Assembly (NCBI GenBank): GCA_026874595.1
Contig: CM049311.1
Location: 42,907,676 to 42,971,675, forward strand
Reading direction: 5' to 3'
DNA: 64,000 nt
Source: Sipunculus nudus
Lineage: Eukaryota; Annelida; Sipuncula; Golfingiida; Sipunculidae
The notes beneath the pieces were generated by a model. It had not been told where the DNA came from, did not search any database, and worked only from the letters and a program-made list of their open reading frames with translations. Numbering within the stretch: position 1 is the stretch's first letter; each line of letters opens with the position of its first letter. Shown piece by piece: positions 12,388 to 22,686 of this stretch. The position numbers and the translations under genes were made by a program.

Positions 12388-14048
12388 ACTAGAAAACTGA
12401 TAGGTCAGTAAGGGCCCCGCAAAAGATGCAGTCATTATAAATTGAAGTACTGTGAATTTGGTGTACTTTGGTAGCATGGGCTGAAAGAGTGATGTCTGAA
12501 AATTAAAGAACCTGTAAAGAACAGCTGACATGTATAAACTGGAAGAAAAGATATGGTAAAGTGAAAATGTTCAAAGCTATCAAAATAATGATATAAAAGA
12601 ACTGCATGCATTTTTAGTTTCTGTATTCCTGTATTACCTGTGCCAATTATTCTTGGTTGAAGTCTTGGCTGGGCTGTGTCAAATATTTTTCCAGTATTTG
12701 TATGTTGAATTTGCCTTATTATATGTGAGGCTTGAGTCTGTACATGAACCTTGTAGTATTAGAGAGAGTCAGCTGTTGGTTAGTAGTGATAAAATGGTCA
12801 TTCTCTTGAACTGAGATTCAGCTGTTCTTGGGCTTGGGTCTACAGATGCGCTATGATGTGTAAAATGGCTACATATGAATATCAATGTAAATTTGTTGAT
12901 GGTCACTATAATAGGTCCAAATTCCTTAAGATGTTGGAAGTGGAGATAGATTTGTCCAAACATGATCTAAATGAGAGCCACTGTGGTGTGTTGGGCCAGT
13001 GTATCCTTTTCTGGGGAACCTTCAAATTGTCTGCACAAAATATGCTGTAAAATGTAATGCAGCTGTACACGAGTGACTCAAATAAGATTCATCCATTTCT
13101 GGCCTGCTGAAGGAGACACCAGCAACTGAACACCAAACTGTGTATTACTTTTTTTTCCCCTTCTGACCAAAATATCAATAAGCTTCTCCCTTAGGCCATG
13201 GGTAATACATCTTATGTTTGAATCCTATCAATCATATGTTAGGGGAGTTATTATGCAGAAACAAATTTATTTGCTCATCAATTTCTTTGCAGGTTATTGC
13301 ATTAACATCATTTGCGAATTATCGCCTCTGTAAAGGTCATCCATCTTCAGACTTGACCTAGCCCTTCATAACAAACATTACTGGTGCAAGTTCAGTGAGT
13401 GTTAGTCAAATTGTTTGCGAGCTATTTGGTTAACATCATTTTAGCATTATCACCTCTGTGACCTTGAAAATCCATCAAGGTCACCCATCTTCAAACATGA
13501 TGTAGTTCATCAAAAGGTCCATCACTGCCGTGAGACTGTGGACCTTATATGAAATACTTTTACGAGTTATTGTGTTAACAATGTGTGTCCTTTTGCATGC
13601 ATACTTGCTAAGAGAGTGCAACCTTACTAGGTGTTCAGTAATGGTTTTTACCGCATAACTTACAGAAAAATGGCTAACTATGATCATATATCATTCCTTG
13701 TTGTTGTTGACATGAGGACCTGTCCTACTGTTAAGGTGGAACAAGCAATTATGGTTACAATTATGATTTCTGCCCTGCTGAAAGAGGGACCTAAACTTTA
13801 ACACCAAACTGTGAATAACTTTTTTGACCTTAGACCTCCGGACCCCAAAATCGATAGGGATCTTCCATCATTGATGGTTAATACATATTTCAGGTTTGAA
13901 TTCGATCCGTCAATCCTAACTGGAGTTATAATCCGGAAAAGAATTTGTGGATGGACGGCAAGACAGACAGACGGACAGACAGACGGATAGACAGCTAGGC
14001 AGACAGACAGGTCGATTATAGGGCGCCCTCTTTTCAAGCGGGGCCCTA
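12388..14048 (-). mobile_element. HelD, Helentron-like insertion inside reverse transcriptase
   Basis: On the minus strand it begins TAGGGCCCCGC, passes through an acgg/acag microsatellite near 13955-14010, and ends with GCGGGGCCCTT, a hairpin ACTGA-CCTA-TCAGT and TTTCTAGT. The GGGCCCCGC ends are inverted repeats. The flanks aggttca (to 12387) and ataaaatc (from 14049) join to give an uninterrupted reverse transcriptase frame with no target duplication, as expected for rolling-circle insertion between T and T. The interior has two related segments (about 13078-13250 and 13740-13940) and no gene. Confidence 0.8.
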
Positions 14049-14200
14049 ATAAAATCATTGTCCAGCAAATATTGAATCTCATCCTGTAGATACCTTTGCT
14101 TTTCTGGATTCAGTCTATATGGATGTTGCTTGACTGCGCTTGCCTCGCCAACATCGACGTCATGGCACAACATGTTAGTTCACGTTGGAATGTCACTAAA
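14049..14200 (-). pseudogene. gypsy-1 reverse transcriptase, N-terminal part
   Basis: Minus-strand frame with a HDVDVGEA segment, VKQHPYRLNPEK and QYLLDNDFI, the usual start of a Ty3/gypsy reverse transcriptase domain. It stops exactly at the HelD end. The frame is continuous here, and a stop lies upstream between this block and the integrase. Confidence 0.8.
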
Positions 14201-14207
14201 TAAATGT

Positions 14208-15330
14208 TCATAATTCCGCAGCAGGTTCTTGAGGTCTTGTTGTTCTTGTGCGGTTAGGTGTGTTAGTTTGGCTTCCAGGTTTTTCAGCACATCTGAGTTT
14301 TTTAATGGTACTGGTACTATTGCAGATTTGACTTTGCAATCTCACAAGCATTATGTAGTTTAGTGCGAAAGTCTGTGACATACTGCAGTAAACTAAGAGA
14401 ATCAGGATTTTCACACAGAGTTTTTCTTTAAGCAGTTTCAATGGACCTCCAATGGAGTGTCCAAAAACTAGTTCAAAGGGACTGAAATCCAAGGACTCTT
14501 GAAAGGATTCTCTGACAGCAAACAGCAATAGATGGATTTCTTCATCCCAGTCTTTCTGTGTGTCATAGCAATAAGTCCTGATCATGTTTTTTAAATGTCT
14601 GGTGAAAACGCTCGAGGGCGCCCTGACTTTCAGGATGGTATGGCGAAGATGTGTACTGTTTTATACCTAGCTCAAGCATAACTTGTTGGAATTAGCCAGA
14701 CATAAAATTAGACCCTTGGACAGACTGGACGGATTTTGGTTATCCAAAAGTTGTAAAAAACTTGATCAGAGCTTTGACAACACTTTTGGCATTAATTTTG
14801 CACAATGGTATTGCCTCAGGGAACCTGGTAGATGTGCACATGATTGTCAGCAAGTATTCATGTCTAGATTTTGTTTTGGGCAGTGGTCCAACACAATCAA
14901 CAATAATCCTACTGAATGGTTCCTCGAAAGCAAGAATAGGCCTAAGTGGGGCCTTAGGAGGATTCTGATTGGGCTTGTCTACCATCTGGCATGTATGGCA
15001 TGATTTACAATATTGTACAACATCTTTCCTGAGGTTAGGCCAATAGAAGTGTGTACTAACTTTTTGATAAGTTTTATTTATACCTAAATGGCCAGACAAA
15101 GGAGCCTCATGTGCCATGCTTAGAACTTCACTGCGAAAGCTTTTGGGCATTACTATTTGATGTTTGATGGCCCACTCATCATCAGCGCATACATCAGGTG
15201 GTCGCCATTTAAGCATAAGCATTTTTGACATAGAAACAAACTGGGTTCTGTGACAGCTCTTCTTTAGAAACTGCCCTGGGAAACAAACATGAAATATCAG
15301 GGTCCTTATGCTGTTCCACGATAAGTTCTG
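14208..15330 (-). pseudogene. gypsy-1 integrase
   Basis: The zinc-binding HHCC domain is visible (HEAPLSGHLG ... CKSCHTC), followed by the core with IIVDCVGPLP, which holds the first catalytic Asp. After a frame change near 14740, the second site reads SVQGSNF where SDQG is usual, so the second catalytic Asp appears replaced by Val. The Glu is kept in an ALERFHQ segment, then comes WDEEIHLLLFAVRES and FELVFGHS. It lies upstream of the reverse transcriptase, the reverse of normal Ty3 order. Frames are broken by shifts and stops. Confidence 0.85.
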
Positions 15331-15429
15331 ACCTTGAGAATGGTGCATCCTGTACGGGCGAGTCATTAAACGAGTCACTAGTGACTCCAAGCATGTTATT
15401 ATCTGGACCATTATCCTCATGTGTGTTTT

Positions 15430-15946
15430 TCTTGGCCATAGATCTAGTTACAGCACATGAAGGATACAAACCAGGAATTTCCTGACTTTCCAGATCAGTG
15501 TCCTGATCAAGTGACAGCTTTTCTGTCACTATTGGTACAGGCTGTACTTTATTACCTGTAACATCATTGCCTAGTAGCAACTGAATTCCCTTAAAGGGTA
15601 AAGTAGTTCTTATGCCCACAGTAATATTCCCAGAAATCAAATCTGACTTTAAATGGATACTGTGAAGCGGAACTGAAGTGTGCCTTTCTAAAAACACACC
15701 ATTAAAAAGTTCATGTGCACCAGTAAAGGACCTACCAGAAAATGGCAAAGTGTTTGCTAACATGGGAGTCTGGCCTGAACCAGTGTCCCTCAAAATTCTG
15801 ATAGGGGTAGAATCTGAAAAATCACTTGAAAATGATACAAAACCATCATGTATGAATGGCTCAAATAACTCCATTTCAGAGTCAGCAGAGGAATCTACTA
15901 CCTCAACCTCATCAAACAAAAAACTGACATTTACAGTGTCAGTCAT
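15430..15946 (-). pseudogene. gypsy-1 aspartic protease
   Basis: Retroviral-type protease fold signature: ILRDTGSGQ with the catalytic DTG intact, and later LLLGNDV, the usual second motif. The domain sits between the gag zinc knuckle and integrase. The surrounding frame is long and open for 245 codons (15209-15946). The stretch between it and gag (15947-16317) is Ser/Glu-rich and low in complexity. Confidence 0.8.
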
Positions 15947-16317
15947 AAACTCTGTTTCAGAGTCATCTAAGGAATCTACATCCTTTTTATCATATAACTC
16001 CTCATGGGAAACAACAGAGGAATTTATCTCAGCAGAAACAAACTTTTGTTTGTCATAAGAGGACCTGGCCTCATTTGAAATACTCTCACAAGAGTCATAA
16101 AAGGACTTAGCCTTATTTAAAGGATACTCCTCTCAGGAGTCTTGAAAGGACCTATAGCCTTATTAAATTCCTTGCAGGAATCAAATGAGGTTTTTACCCC
16201 GCAAGCTATGGATTCTTCTTTGGATTCAGAAGGAACGTGGGCCTCCGTAGCATCAAACTCTTTACTGGAGTCAATAAAGGAGTTGTTCCCCTTATTTACA
16301 TGAAAAGAGCCTGGCTC

Positions 16318-17500
16318 TTATACTATGCTATGAATAGATTTTGAAACAAAACCAGAAGGTTTGCTATTTGGTCTATTCGCAAGTTTCCAGCAGTCAGATA
16401 TTAGATGACCTTCCTTCTTGCAGTAATTACAGATTTTCTTTGAAAATGACTGGTCTTTGTTGGACTTAAACACAGTGTACGTGGACTGAGGTGTAGCTAT
16501 GGGCTTTGTTGAACTATCAGGACTACTAGTACTGGGTGACTGCGCTTTAAACTTCTTTTGACTATACTGATTTACATTCTTGTTTGAGAATGACTGGTTT
16601 GATTTGCTAGTAAAGGACATTTTGTGTGTTAATGAATAATCATCAGCTAATTAAGCAGCAATGTCAAGTGTTTCAGGACTTTTCTCATGGAGAAAAGTTT
16701 TCAAGTAACATCTGCGTTAATGCAGCGCTTAAATTCTTCAAGCAAAATTAACTGGCGCAAATTGTCATAATCTTTCATTACATTTTTAGAACTACACCAG
16801 CAATCAAACAACTGCTCTTTTGTCCTAGCAATTTTATGTAGGTGTGTTCTTTGCGCTTTTCCCAATTTCTGAATTTCTGGCGGTAAGCCTGTGGAACTAA
16901 CTCATAACCTTTCAGGATTAACCGTTTTACCAGGTCATAGTCAGCAGCAGCTTCTACTGAAAGCTCTGTATAAATTTCTCTGGCCTTGCCAGTCAATACA
17001 ATTTGTAACAGCATAGTCCAATTTTCCTTAGGCCATTTTAAATTTTCAGCTACCTTCTCAAAGTGTAAGAAATATTTATCAACCTCTTTTTCTTGAAAAG
17101 GTGGGACAAGTCTAATGTGTTTAGCAACATCAAAACTGTGAGTTGGGGCAGCATGTAGACTGTGTTCTAGTTTAAGTCTTTCTAACTCCAGTCATTTTAA
17201 CTCAATTTCTTTCCTTTTTCTTTCTCTTTTTATGCTAGCTCATGTTGCATTTCCAACTTATTAAATTCTAATTGCATAGCAAGGCTATCATTTTTTTTTA
17301 TGTTTCAGCTTCAGTCTCTTCAATTAAACCTTTGCTAATAAGATCTTGCATAATTTTAGCAATGATATCAGGCTTTCTCAAAGCTTTTTCACACTTAGCC
17401 CTAAGTGTTGTCCCAAACGCAACAACTGTTCTTTTGACAACTGTTCAAGTTGATCAGGGTCAGGATCGTCAACAAATATCTAAGGTTTGAAATCTGCCAT
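16318..17500 (-). pseudogene. gypsy-1 gag
   Basis: The minus-strand ATG at 17500-17498 opens with MADFKP, then a stop. Further fragments carry gag-like helical sequence (GKAREIYTELS ... YELVPQAYRQKFR, 16778-17014) and a nucleocapsid knuckle CNYCKKEGHLISDC (CX2CX4HX4C) within 16318-16620. Several stops and shifts separate the fragments. Confidence 0.75.
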
Positions 17501-17642
17501 GTTAAGATGTGAAAACAATTACAAAAAACCACTGAGATAAATCCTGTAAACAATGTGCTGTAAACAATATGTAATCTTTTAAACAATGTATGACAAAACA
17601 ACTGTCCAGGTCAAGGCCTAATAAATTTGAAAACTATTAAGC

Positions 17643-17660
17643 ATCCCGGACAAGCCCTAA
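17643..17660 (-). promoter_or_regulatory. gypsy-1 primer binding site, tRNA-Pro-like
   Basis: Six bases inside the 5' LTR, the minus strand reads TTAGGGCTTGTCCGGGAT. This matches 15 of 18 positions of the proline-tRNA primer site known from gammaretroviruses. The match includes the distinctive GTCCGGGAT. The gap of six bases is a little larger than usual. Confidence 0.65.
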
Positions 17661-17666
17661 ATTTTA

Positions 17667-18447
17667 TGTTACGGAACCTAATATAAACAGATCTCGTATG
17701 CGTGATGAACACAAATTCTATAACAGGGTTAAAAAAAAATCAGATTCTGTAACACTAGGCAGCAGGAAATGTCTAGGGAAATGAATAAAGAAGTCAGTGG
17801 TTTTTTGTTATCAAATAACCATAATTTATTCTTAAAACAACCCTAACAATACAATACACTAAATCAATACAATTATACAGTAAAACAGCGGTATAACAAC
17901 AAGTCAATACAATCACATAGAAAAACAATCACACAGTACCTGGATACCAACACCATCACAACAATAAGTCCTTTAAATGTAAACTCCCGGAGAATGACAG
18001 TCCAGTGGAAAGTTCTTGCAACAACCCAGAAAGTAAACTGAAGTCGAAATGCATAAAATCCAGGAGAAAGTCTTTGAAAATGTATAATAGCCGCATTTGT
18101 TGGATAGTCCCAGAAACTGACACAGGCTTCTGCGTCCGCTGGAATCTTCTCTGCTCTCTGCCCTGCCCGTTTTAAAACACAGCCCCTTTATATACCTTCA
18201 CACCTCAAGCCAAGAATTTTCCACTTCTCAAACAGTCTATAAGATCTTGCACAGTCAGCACCCATTTCAGGAATTATCGAGAAGAACATAGCCATGTGTA
18301 TCTCCACACACCAGGGTCATCAGGCGTGAAAACCCAAGGCTTACATGACAACGAGAGTTCAACCAGTACGGATTAAACATAGAATGTAATACACGGCCAC
18401 AACAGGAGTTACGCCCGTGTCACATAATAAAAAGAGCACCTGTAACA
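17667..18447 (-). repeat. gypsy-1 5' LTR
   Basis: 781 bases, TGTTAC...GTAACA in sense. A TATATAAA box (18187-18194, minus) in GC-richer surroundings, and an AATAAA on the minus strand near 17824-17829, fit a promoter and polyadenylation signal. Slightly shorter than its partner through deletions near 18322 and 18395. Confidence 0.85.
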
Positions 18448-18651
18448 AGTTGAAATACAACTATGTCCACAGTCCACAGACGAAAGGACTTGATGGTGTT
18501 GGGGGGGGGGGGGGGGGGGGGAGGGGGATGTGTGGAATGGTGGGAGTTACAATATATCTGTATTTTTATAGTGTATGTACATAGGATTTTCACTTAATTC
18601 AACAATGCTTACAGGATAAAAGAGTTCATTCAAAATAACTTAATACTTAAA

Positions 18652-21600
18652 CAAGGCCTACAGGCCTAATGCGAACCTGTGCATTGGGAAATACACCAGG
18701 TATAATTCTTCAATACTGGACCATTACTTTCATGTATATGAACAATACAAGTACTAAACAATTACATTAACATCCTTGCTGAAATTCTCGTATGGGTGCA
18801 CACAACACAAAAATGATTGTAGCTGTCACCACCAGTTTTGTATACAACAAGCTATCAGAGATATATACATATGCCCAATTTCAGACTGATATATCAAACC
18901 CCTCCTGAGAAATAAGCAGGGAAACACTGTGCAAAAATTGTTGTAGGTGGCACCACAAGTCTTGTATATAGTCTTGACAAAGCTATTCGATATGTATAAA
19001 TATGCCCAATTTCAGGCTGATTATATCAAATTCCTCTGTAGAAATAAGTAGGCACATACATTGTGCAAAAGTCATTGTAGATGGCAACACCTGTCTTGTG
19101 AACAAGAAAGCCACCACAGACAGGCAAATATATCAGGCCAATACATCAGACTTGCCTTGAGTCTGATGCATGGGGCTGACCAGGCTTAGGTGAGAAAGGC
19201 AGTTGCCCCAAGTGAACTGTGACAAATTGCTAGCTCAGGCTACTCCACTAAGTGAACTCATGACCTGCACCTGGCTAGACTGAGTGAACTTTTGACCTGT
19301 ACCTGGCTGCACTGAGTGAACTCTTGACCTGTTGCATAGTCTGACACAGTGGGCATTCTGCCAATGCTATAAATAGAATGCAGTTACTGCACTGAGTGAA
19401 CTAGCTAGACTGAGTGAACTTTTGACCTGTACCTAGCTGCACCGAGTGAACTCGACCTGTTACCTAATCTGATACAGTTGGCAGTCTGCTAAAGCTATAA
19501 ATAGATCCAGACTGACCTTCGGCCTGTTGCCAAATCTGAAAAAGTAGCCACATCATTGTATAAGCTCACAGATTGGCTCAACATGCAGCCCTGAGGGGCA
19601 TGACACCCATGAGGTGATCACATGATACTCATGAGGTGATCACATGCTACCCATGAGGTGATTACATGATGGCCATGAGGTGTTCACATGACACCCATGT
19701 AGTGATCACATGCCTTGTGCTTGGCTGCACTGATTGAACTCTTGACCTATATCTGGCTGCACTGAATGAACTCTTGATCTGTGGCAAAATCTGAAACAGT
19801 TGGCAGTTTTTCAACCTATTTAATGATACAGACACAATCTTTGTCTGTTGGTAAATCTGTTTACACATACTGAAAGACTTTGGCTAAAATGCTTTTTTTT
19901 CAAGCTGATATATTCATAAACTTTTTACCAAAAATATCTATACATGTAATAATAAAAGATGCAGTTCTTTCATTGCTAAAGGTCCAATAATTCTGCCAAA
20001 AATCATTCAAGTAATCTTGAACAAAGGCCACCTATGAGTAATTTTTGTGTAATGTCACAGAAGTTATAATTGAAACAATTTTGTAGAAGAACACTATAGC
20101 AGTCCTCAGTTTGAAATAGACATAATAATGGCCATAAGACCTACTTTAGCTTTTCACGACTCAACCTATAATCAACTAACTCAATCTATTCTTATATGAT
20201 TGAAAGAACCATGTCCTAGGATAATTCTTTTGAAAAATTGAACGATTCAACTTGACAGTTTCATCATAAACATTATCAGCTGAAAGAGGTTAAAATTATG
20301 AGGTTTTTGCAAATAAAAACCAGGTCAATGTAGGTGATAACACGAAATCTGCAACTTCAAATATGAGTCATGTGACCCACATTTGCACAATACTTGGAAA
20401 TGCTAGGTTCTGTCATTTATGAGATTACTATGTCAGTATGCTTACTTTGCCAAATAACTAAGTTCAAATTTGTGTAATTTCGCTAAAATTCATCAAATGC
20501 AAACCATTTGAACAAACTTGAGAAGGCTTGCCTCTGGGATCATTTCTGTAATATATTGAACAATTTGGCTGGACTGTTTACAAGGAGAAGACTTTTAAAG
20601 GTTTTTCAGCCTTTTCCCTATAAAATTTAAGTAAATGCAGATAACTAAAAAATAAGCTGTATCCCACAACATTTGATATGTGAGAGATTATTGCATAAAA
20701 TCTGGGGATGGTAGCTCCTGCTATTCCTGAGAAATTATGGGTTGATATACAGATGACCAAAAAGAGGTCAAGTCAGGTGGCACCACCAATACCTGAATTT
20801 CATATATGACTCATGTGACCAACACTGGCATGAAATTTGGTGATGAAAGCTCCAGCCGTTTCTGAGATTGTCATTTTAATATGCTTTTTTAGACAGATGA
20901 CTAAGTTCAACTTCCTGTAACTCGGCCAAAATTCACCCAAATTTAACCATTTGAACAAACTTGAGAGATTGTATAAGAGATTATTTCTGTGAAATATTGA
21001 ACAATTTGGCTTGACAGTTTTGGAGGAGAAGATTTTAAACAATTTTTTAGCTTTTTCTCAATAAAATCTAAGAAAATGCAGAGTTTTTCAGATGGTTAAT
21101 TTTTTACATTAAATTTCATGATGCTAGCTCAAGTTGTTGTAAAATATTAAACAAATTAGCCTCAGTTGTGTCCTTCAAAAATGTTTTGCAGGTTTATAAC
21201 ACTTAAAGGAAAATACAGAAAAATGGCTAAGTTAAGCTTCTCATAACTCGGCCAAAAATCACTGAAATAAAACCATTTGAACAAACTTGAATTATCAACA
21301 TCTAAGGATATTAATGTGTGACATTTAAGAATTTGGCCTAGTTGTTTTTGAGAAGAAGATCTTTTTAGCCATTGAGCTAAAATGGGCTGTCATGGCATAT
21401 GGCTAAATTCAGCTCCCCATAACTCAGCCAAAAGTCACTGAACTGAGACCATTTGAACAAAATTCAGAAAGCAGTACCCTAAGATCATTTCTTTGCGATA
21501 TTAAACAATTTGGCCATATGGTTTCAGAGAAGAAGTTTTTTGTAGCCCTCAGTATGATAAGGGCACTGATGACCCCCGTACAAAAAAGGCTAGTGCAGGT

Positions 21601-22085
21601 GGCGCCACCAATACCTCAATTTCAGATATGACTCATGTGACAAACATTCCCATAAAATTTGGTGATGATAGCTCTAGCAGTTTCTGAGATTGTAATTTTA
21701 GTATGCTTTTTTGGACAGATGACTAAGTTTAACTTCTTGTAACTCAGCCAAAAATCACCAAACTTAAACTATTTGAACAAACTTGAGAGAGATTGTTCAA
21801 GGGATCATTTCTGTGAAATATTGGACAATTTGGCTGAACAGTTTCAGAGAAGAAGATTTTTAAGGGTTTTTAAGCTTTTTCTCTATAAAATCTAAGAAAA
21901 TACAGTTAGCCAAAAAATAAGCAAAATCTGATTGAGTTTTTTAGATGACTAATTTTTTGCATAAAATTTTGTAATGCTAACTCTTGCCGTTTTCAAGATA
22001 GCATGGGTTAACGTACAGAGGACAGACAACGGCCGACGGCCGACGGATGACGCCACACCATCGCAAAAGCTCACAGGTTCGTTAA
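18652..22085 (-). mobile_element. HelA copy 2
   Basis: Full copy from acaaGGCCTACAGGCCT to CTCACAGGTTCGTTAAAAA. The flanks ttaa(a) and aaggacag match the unfilled sequence at 8199-8215 in HelE copy 1, so the insertion site can be read directly and shows no long target duplication. It contains the TATAAATA block, the tgatcacatg minisatellite and several diverged internal repeats of the 'ctaagttcaacttc ... gaacaaacttgag' type. No gene. Confidence 0.75.
19598..19715. repeat. Minisatellite of about 24 bases (catgaggtgatcacatg)
   Basis: Four to five units with core cccatgaggtgatcacatg. The block recurs in other HelA copies at about 47300-47400 and 63850-63925. TGATCA in the core is a palindrome. 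Confidence 0.7.
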
Positions 22086-22686
22086 AAAGGACAGACAGAC
22101 TGGTAGACAAACAAAGCTGATAATATATGAAGTTTCAATTATTTCCTAATTTTTTATTATATCAAATTTTTTAAAAGTTAACATCTGCAATAATACACAA
22201 CTGAATACATAATTTGCTTTCAAATTTCAGACTTAAATAGTTTAATTTCAAACACATACAGCATATGAAAGTTATTTCAACAGTGCTTATAGGAAAAATT
22301 TCATAATTAATATATATTTAATGATAACTGGAGATGATGGACAGAGCTGATCACTTTATGTTCCATTCTCCTAAGGCAAGAATATGTTTCTATAAGATCT
22401 TAACTTTTCTAATCCTATTACTTTTTTAATTAAATAAATTTTACATATTTGCAATAAAAACTAATGTCCCAGTGCACAGGAATCAATGGCAGTGGGGGGA
22501 TGGTGGGATTAACAACACTTCTGCATACACATACAAGGCAAACAAAGCCTGATCTCCAATTCTGCTGAGGCAGGAAAATAATTAACAAATGTTTGTATTA
22601 GATCCTCATTTTTTTATCACATCAACTTTTTATTATAAGTTTATATTTCTACACATTTCCAATATTACATATATATCTGAATACAA

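Larger units (their letters stand above)
10651..18451 (-). mobile_element. gypsy-1, LTR retrotransposon with PR-IN-RT order
   Basis: Two LTRs (10655-11467 and 17667-18447) begin TGTTAC and end GTAACA in the sense direction. They are flanked by aatt (10651-10654) and agtt (18448-18451), a four-base target duplication with one change. Reading the minus strand: 5' LTR, primer site, gag with a CCHC knuckle, protease, integrase, reverse transcriptase, purine tract, 3' LTR. The domains are of Ty3/gypsy type but integrase precedes reverse transcriptase, as in the Gmr1-like group. All frames are broken by stops and shifts, the RNase H core appears lost, and HelD splits the reverse transcriptase. Confidence 0.85.
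10272..22686 (-). mobile_element. HelE copy 2, split by gypsy-1 and HelA copy 2
   Basis: A second GGGACCCATGGGTC start at 10272. Its sequence continues across two large insertions: gypsy-1 (10651-18451) and HelA copy 2 (18652-22085). Joining the flanks mentally gives the same order as the uninterrupted HelE copy 1 at 7728-8449. The segment 18452-18651 includes a long run of G near 18503-18522. Its own 5' tip is not resolved, since HelE copy 3 begins at 22687. Confidence 0.5.

Noticed and set aside
18503-18522. Poly-G and poly-C runs (also near 8507, 37616, 39659, 44319) as signals
   Set aside because: Simple homopolymers whose length is prone to sequencing error; no function claimed.
19598-19715. 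CRISPR-like regular repeats
   Set aside because: Units are contiguous and palindromic, with no unique spacers, and the DNA is animal-like.
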